The notes under the pieces were generated by a model. It was not told the origin of the DNA and did not search any database. It saw nothing but the letters and a program-made list of their open reading frames with translations. Positions 23,729 through 34,084 of a stretch of 64,000 nucleotides of DNA are shown one piece after another (the stretch's first letter is position 1; every line of letters starts with the position of its first letter). This DNA comes from Metellina segmentata (taxonomy: Eukaryota; Arthropoda; Arachnida; Araneae; Tetragnathidae), in NCBI GenBank assembly GCA_947359465.1, contig OX375881.1, positions 114,744,238-114,808,237 of the forward strand. Direction: 5' to 3'. The position numbers and the translations under genes are program-made.

Positions 23729-24056
23729 TAATTGGTAATTTTAGTTAAAGTCGTACTAGAGCAACACAACGGGCTATTAACGACGGTCCGGGATCAGTCC
23801 CTTAAGGGAAAGATCCGAGGACAACACCTCGTAATTTTGAACCACGGTCAGATGACGAAGCAACACCTGAGCTGGCACCCCACTCTCCAAACGTCCACGC
23901 CAACCCAACGTGAGGACTTTCGGCCACGACAGATTTAAGGTGCACCAGCCGCCTCTACACCATACGTTTACAAACATCCATGCCCGGACCCGGATTCGAA
24001 CCAGGAACCTTCCGATCTAGAGGCTAACACCTTAACCACTATACCGGTTGGTCGGC
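23729..24056 (-). repeat. SINE family A, full length with perfect 14-bp duplication
   Basis: 328 bp, flanked by GGTGCCGTCATCGG at 23715-23728 and 24057-24070. Head GGTATAGTGGTTAAGGTG and TGGTTCGAATCCGGG intact on the - strand. Nested in an older family B copy. Confidence 0.97.
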
Positions 24057-24105
24057 GGTGCCGTCATCGGATCTTTCGCTTCGGGGTTGTTTTCGTATCG
24101 TCGCC

Positions 24106-24413
24106 GGTCGACCAACTGGTCTGGTGGTTATAGTGTTAGCCTCTAGATCGGAAGGTTCCTGCTTCGAATCCAGTTCAGTGCATGGTTCAGTGCACGGTGC
24201 ATGGTGCACCTTAAATCTGTTGTGACTCCTCCCGTTGGGTAAGTGTGGGAGTTTGTAGAGTGGGGTGGCAGCTCATGTGTTGGCTCGTCATCTGTGATTC
24301 AAAATGACGTGGTGTTGTCTTCCGATCTTTCCCATAGAGGATTGATCCCGCACCGTCGTCAAAAGCCCGTTGTGTTGCTCTAGTACGACGATAATTAAAA
24401 TTACCTTACCTTA
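24106..24413 (+). repeat. SINE family A, older nested copy
   Basis: Head TCTGGTGGTTATAGTG and TGCTTCGAATCC. A small local duplication of GTGCATGGT-like words lies after the B box; tail TTACCTTACCTTAC. Flanked by ATCGTCGCC at 24097-24105 and 24421-24429. Confidence 0.92.
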
Positions 24414-24525
24414 CATCGGAATCGTCGCCAATAGCCCGTTGTGATGTTACAGTGTGGCGTTGATGAAAATACCTACGTACCAATCACACAAATACAATAC
24501 GCTGTGATTGATACGTTTCAGTATG

Positions 24526-24794
24526 GTAATGGCAATTATTAGTTAACGTCGTACTAAAGCAACACAGCGGGCTATTGACGACGGTTTGGGGGGAAAGATC
24601 CGAGGACAACAACTCGTAATTTTGAACAAGGGTCAGATGACGAAGCAACACTTGATCGGGCACCCCACTCTCCAAACTTCCACACCAGTCCAACGTGAGG
24701 ACTTTCGGCTACGACAGATTTAAAGTGCACCAGCCGCATCTACACCATACGATTACAAACATCCATACACGGACCCGGATCCGAACCATGAACC
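24526..24794 (-). repeat. SINE family A, 5'-truncated with perfect 13-bp duplication
   Basis: Ends just past the B box on the head side. Flanked by ACGTTTCAGTATG at 24513-24525 and 24795-24807. Confidence 0.95.
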
Positions 24795-24933
24795 ACGTTT
24801 CAGTATGAAATAAATCTTGCTCGACAAAAATCTTTAACCCTAATTATTAGCATCTTTGTTTTCTCCTTATATTCAAGCGGGTTACTGTCTTTGGTAAACA
24901 CGGGGTATGTTTCTGCCTTCCTACACCTACTCT

Positions 24934-24988
24934 GTAGCCCGTCGTGTTGCTCTAGTACGACGTTAATTAATAAATTACCAAATTACCC
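24934..24988 (+). repeat. SINE 3'-end fragment
   Basis: AGCCCGTCGTGTTGCTCTAG, then ACGTTAATTAA and ATTACC tail units. Only the last 55 bp remain. Confidence 0.85.
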
Positions 24989-25242
24989 TTACTCTGTTCC
25001 CTTTTACGACTTTTTTGCTGGACAATGTCTTGTGTTTTTTTCGCAGCTTAGACAAATTTGGTCCTTATTCCATTAACTTTCCAACTGACCAACCATGTTT
25101 GCATGGAAACCATTTTACAATATCTAACCTACGAAATCAAACTAAGTTAACCACATGAGAGGCATTTCCTATCCTAAAAATTGCAAAGTTGCGACCTTCT
25201 TATAATTAATCCGTGACACTACCAACTGGGTAGATAGGCAGT

Positions 25243-25540
25243 TTAATTAATCTTTAACTGGAGCGACACGGCGGGCTATTGTCGATGGTCCGGAATCAAA
25301 TCCGAAGAAAAACTTACGAAGTGAACACAACGTTATTTTGAACCCCGGTCATGCGACGAGGCCAAGCCTGATCTGGCACCCCACACTCCAAACTTCTTCA
25401 CTACGCCTAGGTGATCACTTGATGCAACGACAGGTTTCACCAGCCCCCACGTACACAACGGTCTTTGGTTGGATTGGAATTTCAAGCTCACTACTCTCTG
25501 CTTGATAATTTTTAACTCAACTACCTGGGCTACCACAAAC
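25243..25540 (-). repeat. SINE family B copy
   Basis: Carries CACGGCGGGCTATTGTCG, the shared body, and a diverged head ending near AACTACCTGGGCTACC. Confidence 0.85.
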
Positions 25541-25570
25541 CCTTAAACAGGAAGGTAGGTAGGCAGCGAG

Positions 25571-26190
25571 TTAACGTCACACTGGAGCAGCACAACAGAC
25601 TACTGACGATGGTCCGGTAACAATCTGGTAGTGAAAACTCAAAGGTAATTTTAATTGTAATTTTTAAATTACGTCGTACTAGAGCAACACAACGGGCTAT
25701 TGACACAGGTCCGGGTTTAATCCCTTAAGGGAAAGAACCGAGGACAACACAACGTCATTTTGAACCACACATGACGAGGCAACACATGAGCTGGCACTCC
25801 ACTCTCCAAACTTGCACACCAACCCAACGTGAGGACTTTCGGCCATGACAGATTTAAAGTACCAGCCGACTCTATACCATACGTTTACAAACATCTATGC
25901 CCTGACCCGGAGTCGAAATAAGAACCTTCCTATCCAGAGGTTAACACCTTAACCACCAGACCAGTTGGTCGGCGAAAACTCAAAGACCTCATAATTTTCA
26001 ACAACGGTCAGATGACGAGATCGGCACCTGAGCTGGCATCCCACTCTCCAAGCTATCCACTCCAACATGAGGTCATTTCGGGCCACGACAGATAAGTGCA
26101 CCATTCTTTTTTATACGCGACGGTGTTTGGTTGCATACGAACTCGCAACCCTTCTGTTGATAATCTTTACATCATTTTTTTCCAATGCGG
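25571..26190 (-). repeat. SINE family B copy split by a nested family A SINE
   Basis: Host pieces: 25571-25644 (3' end, CACACTGGAGCAGCACAAC) and 25986-26190 (body and head, CGGTGTTTGGTTGCATACGAA). The A copy at 25645-25973 lies between them. Confidence 0.9.
25645..25973 (-). repeat. SINE family A, full length with perfect 12-bp duplication
   Basis: 329 bp, flanked by GAAAACTCAAAG at 25633-25644 and 25974-25985. Nested inside a family B copy. Confidence 0.96.
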
Positions 26191-26303
26191 GCACTAAGGA
26201 CTTGTCCTTGGCCACTACAAGGCCGGAAGTGATGGTCGACTACTTCCTATGGCGGGCACTAAGGTCTGTTCTTGGCCACTACAAGGTCGGAAGCGATGGT
26301 CAC
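26189..26303. repeat. Short tandem duplication
   Basis: A segment with GGGCACTAAGG, TTGGCCACTACAAGG and CGGAAG.GATGGT occurs twice in a row, about 60 bp apart. Function unknown. Confidence 0.8.
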
Positions 26304-26351
26304 TTGTGAAAGGGCTCCAGTGGGTGGACCATCATTGCCCCTAACAAAGGA

Positions 26352-26447
26352 CAGCACAATTTTACATCCATGCCCTGACCCCGGATTCAAACCATAAACC
26401 TTCCGATCCAGAGGCCAACACCTTAACCACTAGACCGGTTGATCGTC
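26352..26447 (-). repeat. SINE family A head fragment
   Basis: Only the tRNA-like head and start of the body. Lies head to head with the + copy at 26457. Confidence 0.85.
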
Positions 26448-26456
26448 TCTTTTCGT

Positions 26457-26748
26457 CACAGATTGGAAGGTTCCTGGTTTGAATCCGTTTCAGTACATGG
26501 ATGTTTGTAAGCGTGTAATGTAGAGGCGGCTGGTACACATCACATCTGTCGTGATCTAAAGTCCTTATGTTGGGTTGGTGTGGAAGTTTGGAGAGTGGGG
26601 TGCCAGCACAGATGTTGCCTCGTCATATGACAATGGTTCAAAATTACGAGGTGTTGTCATTGGATCTTCCCCATTGAACCCGGACCGTCGTCAATAGCCC
26701 GTTATGTTGCTATAGAATGACGTTAATTAAAAAATTAACAATTATTGA
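26457..26748 (+). repeat. SINE family A, missing the A-box part of the head
   Basis: Begins at AGATTGGAAGGTTCC, keeps TGGTTTGAATCC, body, and tail TTAACAATTA. Confidence 0.88.
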
Positions 26749-27136
26749 CTTTCATCATAATCGGTCTTCCTTGGTACCGGTACCGACGGGTTTGAATGTG
26801 ACCCAAAAGGGATCAAAGCTGAACTGGTATAACAGAGGTGTAGCATGCACAGCTTAAATCATTGTGAAATCAATCAAATTAATTTGCTCAGCGTCGCAAA
26901 CGCACTAAATAATCAACCACATTACGCGTCAAATTACTCAGTAATTCCACTGGTGAATATCTAATCGCTTAGCGATTTAATCGCAGCATACATCCCGAGG
27001 ACTTGTCAATTTCGACATCGCGGACGAAATTCCCATCTAAATGCTAGATAGTTCACGGATAGGCTTAAGACATTTCAATTTATGGAAGTCCTGCCTAAGG
27101 AAATGGTCATGCAGAAGATGTTTTATCGTCAGATTG
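26749..27136. other. Unique interval
   Basis: No gene or repeat recognised. Confidence 0.5.
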
Positions 27137-27147
27137 ATTGCCGGTCA

Positions 27148-27293
27148 GCTCAGGTGTTGCTTCGTCATCTGACCGTGGTTCAAAATTACGAGGTGTTGTC
27201 CTCGGATCTTTCCCTTAAGGGACTGATCCCGGATCGTCGTCAACAGCCCGTTGTGTTGCTCTAGTACGACGTTAACTAAAAATTACCAATTAG
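27148..27293 (+). repeat. SINE family A, strongly 5'-truncated
   Basis: Only the 3' 146 bp remain (from GCTCAGGTGTTGC to ATTACCAATTAG), flanked by ATTGCCGGTCA at 27137-27147 and 27294-27304. Confidence 0.95.
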
Positions 27294-27304
27294 ATTGCCG
27301 GTCA

Positions 27305-28184
27305 AGTGAGGATGTAGTGATAGTTATTGCCCCGCCGTAAATATGGGTTATTCTAGAAAGAGATTTACTTTTTATAACAAATATGATTGAAAAGTGGTAA
27401 TAAAACATGATTATGTGTATAATACTGTATACTAAGTAATATTTAGGCCTTTCTTGATGGAATATTTTGACTGCGCGTTAGCTTGTGATGTGTAAAAATG
27501 AAACAAAATAATGAAAGTAAGTGAAAAAATGAATTGTTCTTGTATGATACTTTATCACTAACAAATATATAATATAAATGAATTATTATAAGTTGATTAT
27601 ACAATGATATTAATACAGCAAACAATATTTTTAGACATTTTATTTGTGGGTCACCTTTGTCACGCGAATACCAGAATAGATTGACGAAAGATCAGTCAGA
27701 AAATTTGCAATCTCGTCATCTGTTAGAGGCTTATTAGATTGCATTTTTCTCTTTGGAGGGCTTGAAGGCCCTGCAGAACTATCGTCTTACAACTCATGTT
27801 ACGAGATTTTTTTAATAACTAATGAAGCTATCAATTCCAAACCACGTACCTTTACAACTAGCTTCCTACCTTTACTCCACGCCAATAATATTAGACACAC
27901 CAAACATATAATGCCGATCAAAGCGGATAATAAATGTTGAGGCGCAGCTCTTCCCACGCGAACGCGCGACTGACTTCTCAGACATCACTCCACACCACGC
28001 ATTGGCACGTGATTGCCTCATTAGCATTGACGCCACATCACGCGCTGGCGCTAGATCAACAGCGAAAGTGTTAAATCAAGTCATGGTTTGTATCGATGTT
28101 ATGGTGAAGTGTAAAGACCTCGCTATGGCGTCCAACAACTCAATGTTGCTCGAGTACGTTTGCGTATATTTTTGGGGGCTGCGT
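27305..28184. other. Interval with a short unexplained - strand frame
   Basis: Mostly AT-rich unique DNA. On the - strand 27786-27640 a 48-codon open stretch bounded by stops reads a Ser/Pro-rich start, PPKRKMQSNKPLTDDEIANF, and ends VTHK. It recalls the N-terminal acidic region of piggyBac-type transposases, but it is too short to call. Confidence 0.4.
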
Positions 28185-28196
28185 AAACCCGATTGG

Positions 28197-28538
28197 TAAT
28201 GGTAATGGTAATGGTAATTTTAATTAACGTCGTACTAGAGCAACACAACGGGCTATTGACGACGGTCCGGAATCAGTCCCTTAAGGGAAAGATTCGAGGA
28301 CAACACCTCGTAATTTTGAACCACGGTCAGATGACGAAGCAACACCTGAGCTGGCACCCCACTCTCCAAACTTCCACGCCAACCCAACGTGAGGACTTTC
28401 GGCCACGACAGATTTAAGGTGCACCAGCCGCCTCTACACCATACGTTTACAAACATCCATGCCCGGACCCGGATTCGAACCAGAGACCTTCCGATATCTA
28501 GAGGCTAACACCTTAACCACTATACCGGTTGGTCGGAG
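28197..28538 (-). repeat. SINE family A, full length with perfect 12-bp duplication
   Basis: 342 bp because of a longer tail with four GGTAAT units on the + strand. Flanked by AAACCCGATTGG at 28185-28196 and 28539-28550. Confidence 0.96.
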
Positions 28539-28761
28539 AAACCCGATTGGAGAGTAAGGGATTAGTAACCGGAAAGTTTCGAATTCAAATCCAGCCAAAG
28601 ACCGTCGTGTACAGGTGGAAAACGTTAAATCTGTCATGGCTTCAAATGACCACGCGTTGGCAAATTTGGAGAGCGGGGTCCCTGTTCAGATGTTATCTCG
28701 TCATCTAACCGTGGTTCAAAATTACACGGTGTTTTCCTTCCTTCTTTCCTTTGGATGATTG

Positions 28762-29089
28762 GCCGACCAACCGGTATAGTGGTTAAGGTGTTAGCCTCTA
28801 GATCGGAAGGTTCCTGGTTCGAATCCGGGTTCGGGCATGGATGTTTGTAAACGTATGGTGTAGAGGCGGCTGGTGCACCTTAAATCTGTCGTGGCCGAAA
28901 GTCCTCAAGTTGGGTTGGCGTGGAAGTTTGGAGAGTGGGGTGCCAGCTCAGGTGTTGCTTCGTCATCTGACCGTGGTTCAAAATTACGAAGTGTTGTCCT
29001 CGGATCTTTCCCTTAAGGGACTGATCCCGGACCGTCGTCAATAGCCCGTTGTGTTGCTCTAGTACGACGTTAACTAAAATTACCAATTA
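28762..29089 (+). repeat. SINE family A, full length with perfect 14-bp duplication
   Basis: 328 bp. Head CCGACCAACCGGTATAGTGG and TGGTTCGAATCCGGG; tail ATTACCAATTA. Flanked by CCTTTGGATGATTG at 28748-28761 and 29090-29103. Its open 67-codon frame (28841-29044) is shared by other copies through recent common descent, not as a gene. Confidence 0.97.
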
Positions 29090-30068
29090 CCTTTGGATGA
29101 TTGATCTCGGATCGTCACCAAAAGCCTGTTGTGCTGCTACAGTGTGACGTTAATTAAAATACTTATCTACACACCCGGCAACAGGTGGTTTTGAGATGAC
29201 TTGAGTACCTTCCACAAAAGGGTTTTACTTTCGTTACCCAGCGTGTAGCATACAGTCGTGGATTTTATTTAATAATATCTTACGCTACAGACGCCGACCA
29301 ACCGGTATAGTGGTTAAGGTGTTAGCCTCTAGATCGGAAGGTTTCTGGTTCGAATCCGGGTCCGGGCATGGATGTTTGTAAACGTATGGTGTAGAGGCGG
29401 CTGGTGCACCTTAAATCTGTCGTGGCCGAAAGTCCTCACGTTGGGTTGGCGTGGAAGTTTGGAGAGTGGGGTTCCAGCTCAGGTGTTGGTTCGTCATCTG
29501 ACCGTGGTTCAAAATTACGAGGTGTTGTCCTCGGATCTTTACCTTAAGGGGACAGTACACTTTTAAAATGATAAAAAATCGATTTTCAGAATTTGATGTT
29601 ATTAGAAAGGCCATTTTATCCTGAATAAAACGATACCAAAGTTTTGATTGTACGTTAATTATTTATCTAGATATTTAAAAAAGATTGAGCACCACTCCAT
29701 GCTTTTTTATTTTTACGCCCAACAACCGCGAACATATGACGATTTGTTTACACTTGAAAACGAAACCTACCCGCAGCCTTCTACGTTATGTGCAGAGGCT
29801 TTACTTTTATTAAATAAACTAACTATGTAAATGAAGAAGAAGAACCTAGAACATTTTATGAACTACAACTTCAACTTATGTTCGAATTGTTTATTTTGGT
29901 AAGAAGAAATCCATGCATTTCACGATCTGTTAATTCTTCAACGGTGGACTTACTGCTAACCAATCAGAGCGTGGCAACCCTGTTGTTGTGAAGTGGTTGG
30001 CGATTCTCAAATACCACATGGTCACATGATATTGTGTAGTTCTTTTAAAGAGCTTCTTTTCGTGAAGC

Positions 30069-30088
30069 AACGAGAGAGAGAGAGAGAG
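30069..30088. repeat. GA microsatellite
   Basis: Run of GAGAGA immediately upstream of a tRNA-like sequence. Confidence 0.9.
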
Positions 30089-30172
30089 ATGGCCTAATGG
30101 CTGAAGTCACTTTCCCTCAGATTAGCGTCGGCAGCGGAGGATGACTTTCCGAGTTCGAACTCAGCTGGCGGA
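30085..30172 (+). pseudogene. tRNA-like sequence with long variable arm
   Basis: A-box-like TGGCCTAATGGCTGAAG and B-box-like GAGTTCGAACTC are separated by about 50 nt, as in Ser/Leu-type tRNAs. The acceptor stem does not pair well, so a retroposed relic is more likely than a functional tRNA. It lies within the Mutator-like element. Confidence 0.4.
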
Positions 30173-30801
30173 AAAAATTTTAGATCCTCCAAATTATTTA
30201 AAAAATTTCCAATTTAATTCCTTTTGATTCTAAATTACTTTTCCTAATTTTCAATAGCCTTTTTATATTTTTTCAAGCTTCCGTTGATTTTACATAAATA
30301 ATCTAAGAACCACTCCTAAACTCACTACTATATTTTCCGCCCCCTTTGCTTTAGGATGATGGTGTCGTATCCGCCCCTGGTTTAGGACCATTCTGATGTA
30401 ACAAAAAGCATACATAAAACACTAACTTATATAATTATTAACTTATATAATAAAAGGATACAATATTTATAATACTATAAAAACACGTGGAACACTAAAT
30501 CAAAGACTAAACCCTACAACAAAATTCAAATATCCGACCGCAGGAGCAAAAAGGAGCCAACAAGTGGGCTTAAATCCCAGCGCTGGCACTCCACCAGTTG
30601 CCGCGCTCTGATTGGTTAGCAGTAGATTCCACCGTTGAAGAATTAACAGATCGTATGCATTTCTCGCTTCTGTATATCTGCTTTCGATTTCATTGTTTTC
30701 GTTATTGCACTTCAAAAACATTTGTTTTTGATATAAAACCAACTGTTCTTTTCAGAACAATCTGTGCTCAAAACTAAGCTAGCATTATTTAGCTTTGTTT
30801 T

Positions 30802-32556
30802 ATGATGGAAACATCAAATAAAAGAGCTTCAGGACAGCGTTCTAAGAAACGCAAATTTCACGGAAATCGTCACACAAGTAAAATTTCTAAGTGTGTATCT
30901 TCGGAATTAAACTGCAGTTCTTCATCTAAGAAATTAAACAGCAGTTCTTCAATGAACACTGAAATTGTTACAGATACTTTGGGATACAGAGTAATTGATA
31001 TCAGCATTTTATTTAATGAAATTTCTATCAACTTATGTTGTAAAATATGTGGAGCAGACGTTAACATGTCTGAAACTTTTGTTCATGGTCTTTCATCTAA
31101 ATACAAAATTTCGTGCAATAATTGTAATGAAATCAGTTCATTTCGGAATTCTCATATGATGGGAGCCAAGTTAAATGTTCCTGAAGTAAACAGGCGATTT
31201 ACTTATGCAATGAGATGCATCGGCCAAGGCTTGAATGGTATGAAGAATTTTTGTGGTGTGATGGATCTTCCACCTCCGGTTCAGAAGAATGCCTACAATA
31301 TGTCCTTGAGGAAAATTTCCAGCTCTGTTGCAAATATTGCAAATATTTCAATGTCAAATGCTGCAAAGCAAGAAATTGAAATGACAGGGAAATCTGAACT
31401 TACTGTTAGCGGTGATGGATCGTGGAAGACACGAGGACATTCTTCGAAAATTGGAATTGTTAGTGTCATTGGTGCTGAAAGCGGTAAAGTGTTGGATGTG
31501 GAAGTTATGTCATCCTATTGTAAAGGCTGCGAATGGGGAAATAATAATAAAAAGGGCAAGGAACTTGAAATGTGGAAGGCAGCGCATGAAACTGATTGCG
31601 TCAAAAATCACTCGGGATCGGCTGCGAAAATGGAAGTGAATGGAATGCTACAGATTTTTCACCGTTCTCAAAATAAATATAATGTCGAATACCTTCAGTA
31701 CATTGGAGACGGTGACACAAAAACATTTCTCGAGCTGCAGAAAAGTAGTGTTTATGGTCCTGATAAGACACTAAGCAAAGTAGAATGTGTTGGCCATGTC
31801 CAGAAGCGCATGGGGTCAAGACTCCGAGAACTAAAGCATTCCATGCGTGGAAAAAAATTAGAAGACGGTAAATCCTTGGGTGGTAAGGGGCGTCTCACAG
31901 ACAAATTTATTCAAGAAGTGACCATTTATTATGGAGGTGCTATTTGAAACAACAAAGACAATGTGATGGATATGCGCAAAGCTATATGGGCGATTTATTA
32001 TCATAAGCGCTCAAGTGATCAAGAGCCACTTCATGATTTTTGCCCGCAAGGTGACACTTCTTGGTGTCGCTATCAAAAAGCTAAAGCTGCTGGGCAATTG
32101 AACGATTTTCATCACAAAAATGTAATAGCACCTCCAGTAATGGATTGCGTTAAAAAAACTTTCAAAGATTTATCTGAACCAAATCTGCTCAAACGTTGTC
32201 TTGGGGGTCGAACTCAGAATCCAAATGAATCATTAAATTCTTTAATTTGGAAATTTTGTCCTAAGACAAGTGGTTCGAGTAAAATAATTGCAGATATCGC
32301 TACAAATGAAGCAGTTGTTGCATATAACGAAGGAAGAAATGGACGACTACAAATCTTGCATTCACTCGGTTTTCAAGTGGGGCATTATGCTTTAAAAGCA
32401 GCAACAGAATGCGATTCAAAAAGAATCAAAGAGGCTGACAAAAATATTGCAGAGTGTAGTTTGGCTATTCGCAGAGCTAGACATTTGCAGAATGCTTCAA
32501 AATTGGAAAAGTTAAAAGAACAAGAAGGAACTGTTTATGAAAGTGGAAAATTTTAA
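30802..32556 (+). pseudogene. Mutator-like transposase with one premature stop
   Basis: One continuous frame of 584 codons except TGA at 31945-31947 (codon 382), between YYGGAI and NNKDN. The neighbouring codon context suggests a CGA arginine changed by C-to-T. The N terminus is basic and Ser-rich (1-50). A CxxC pair lies at 80-83 (CKIC) and another at 105-108 (CNNC), a likely zinc-binding unit. Candidate catalytic residues: D205 in SGDGSW, D303 in YIGDGD and E476 in QNPNES, in the arrangement of the Mutator-like transposase domain common in arthropods. CKGC at 240-243 and a Cys/His-rich stretch to 270 fit the insertion seen in this family. The last codons are Lys/Glu-rich. Otherwise no frameshift. 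The protein would move the element at 29551-33456; this copy makes only a truncated product lacking E476. Confidence 0.92.
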
Positions 32557-33562
32557 ATTAAAAAAAAAATAATATTATTTATGTAATTTACAGAACAGTA
32601 TTTAAAATGAAAAATCATATCTAAATTATCACATACCACTAGAATTAGGTTTAAAGAAATGTAACATTATTTCTGTAATAGAAGTTTAGTTTCACTTTTA
32701 CGACTAACTATTCGTGTTGGATGTGGCTATAGTAAGTTCTTATTTTATAAAATTATTTTATATTTATAACCCAAAATAGCATATGATATTATTTTTAAGC
32801 ACACATTTATGATATAGAAAGTAATTTTACTTCCTCAGAGTTAACATTTATGCATAAAAATTGAAACTTTAACTTTAAATGCTTTTTTCTCAAAACAGTG
32901 TTTTTGAAACTTGCGCGTAGGATATATCCAAAAATATTTATGATAGAGACTCGAAATTTTTTCCATATATTCATACTGAAGTGCTAAACAAGTGGAACTA
33001 GGATTATGAAGATTAATTAAATATAACAGACATTTTGGCTTAAAATAAAAGAAAAATTTAAGCTATAAGATTAAGATTTTGTTTTTATATACTTATCAAT
33101 TAGTTACACTTTAATTAATTGACAAAATTAAAAGATCCTAGTTACAATTTGTAATCAGGATTATATCTTTAATTTAAGGTATAAATTTTGTAAATCGAAT
33201 TGAATGTACATAAAATATCTTACGCGCAGTGATATAACATAATTCAAAATCAAATTCAACCGAGTCTGACAAATTTCATGTTTTAAAGTTTTAAAATTTA
33301 TTTTAAACACACAAAGTATTTTTTAAATTACATAAAAATGTCATGTTTAATCACACTAAAAAAATTGTACCTCTAAATTCATTAGATAGTTTTTAAAAAA
33401 ATGTTAAACTTCGAACAAATATTCTGTATTTAGCATTGAGTAAAAGTGTACAGTAGCCTTAAGGGACTGATCCCGGACCGTCGTCAATAGCCCGTTGTGT
33501 TGCTATAGTACGACGTTAACTAAAAAAAATTACCAATTACTTACGCTACAGAGGTCTGTAAG

Positions 33563-33850
33563 TATTTTAATTAACGTCACCCTGGATCAATACAATGGGC
33601 TATTGACGACGTTCCGGGATCAATCCCCAAGGGAAAGGTCCCAGGACAAAACCGTGTAATTTTGAACCACGGTCAGGTGACGAGATAACACCTAATCTGG
33701 AACCCCCACGCCAACGTGAGGACATTTGAGCCCATGACAGATTTAACGTGCACCAACTCCTTTAGTATACGACGGTCTATGTTTGGATTCCAACTCTCAA
33801 CCCTCCGGTTGCAAATTCGTTACTCTTCCAAACGGGCTTCCACAGCCCGT
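33563..33850 (-). repeat. SINE family B copy
   Basis: CACGGTCAGGTGACGAGA, CGTGCACCAACTCC, and head CGTTACTCTTCCAAACGGGC near 33820-33840. Lies directly after the family A copy. Confidence 0.88.
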
Positions 33851-34084
33851 ATGTAACATACAATCAAAGTTTCTACATTGAAAACGTTTTCCAATCCCGA
33901 GAACAAACTACCTGCTTTCCTTTTATTTAAAGGGAAGCAGGTCGTTTTTTTCCCTTTTACTTAAGTTTTTATTTTGTTACCTGGCATGGTAACATATAGT
34001 TGTGGGTTCTACTCAATAAGTTCTTCATACGGTACAGAGAGAAGCCTACATCAGGTTTCTCAACTTTTTACGCAGAATTTGCAA

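Larger units (their letters stand above)
23590..24478 (+). repeat. Old SINE family B copy split by two nested family A SINEs
   Basis: Host pieces: 23590-23728 (TTAAATCTGTCATGG, GTCATCTGATCG), 24071-24105 (ATCTTTCGCTTCGGGGTTG) and 24421-24478 (AATAGCCCGTTGTGATG, tail CTACGTACC). Joined in order they give one family B copy missing its head. The gaps are filled by the A copies at 23729-24056 and 24106-24413. Confidence 0.9.
28180..29165 (+). repeat. SINE family B copy split by two nested family A SINEs
   Basis: Host pieces: 28180-28196 (start of head, AAACCCGATTGG), 28551-28761 (AGAGTAAGGGATTAG, body) and 29104-29165 (ATCTCGGATCGTC, GTGTGACGTTAATT). Gaps are filled by A copies at 28197-28538 (-) and 28762-29089 (+). 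Confidence 0.92.
29900..30672. repeat. Internal inverted repeat inside the Mutator-like element
   Basis: 29910-29978 and 30595-30664 are reverse complements over about 68 bp (shared CTGCTAACCAATCAGAGCG and GTTAATTCTTCAACGGTGGA on one strand), with looser pairing outside. The 616-bp loop contains a GA microsatellite, a tRNA-like sequence and AT-rich DNA. Confidence 0.85.
29551..33456 (+). mobile_element. Mutator-like DNA transposon, nearly complete
   Basis: A 3906-bp insertion in a family A SINE, bounded by CCTTAAGGG at 29542-29550 and 33457-33465. The 9-bp target duplication is the size made by Mutator-like elements. Ends are short imperfect inverted repeats: ACAGTACACTTTT on the left, ACTGTACACTTTT on the right strand read inward. 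Contents in order: about 350 bp of leader, an internal inverted-repeat segment (29900-30672), the transposase frame (30802-32556) and about 900 bp of AT-rich 3' DNA with no gene. Because the host SINE sequence is known, excision would restore it exactly. Confidence 0.92.
29292..33539 (+). repeat. SINE family A split by a Mutator-like element
   Basis: Left part 29292-29550 (head, body), right part 33466-33539 (3' end and tail). The SINE has its own duplication CTTACGCTACAGA at 29279-29291 and 33540-33552. Both ends match the other A copies, so the 3.9-kb insertion is later. Confidence 0.96.

Noticed and set aside
28800..28830. Functional tRNA genes at the SINE heads
   Set aside because: A and B boxes are present but acceptor and anticodon stems do not pair fully, and each is fused to the SINE body with target duplications.
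28841..29044. Recurrent 60-69 codon frames starting MFVNVWCRGG in many places
   Set aside because: They are the same reading frame through family A SINE copies. Copies with stops occur as well, and the frame starts just downstream of the tRNA-like head. Shared recent ancestry explains it; no evidence for a protein.
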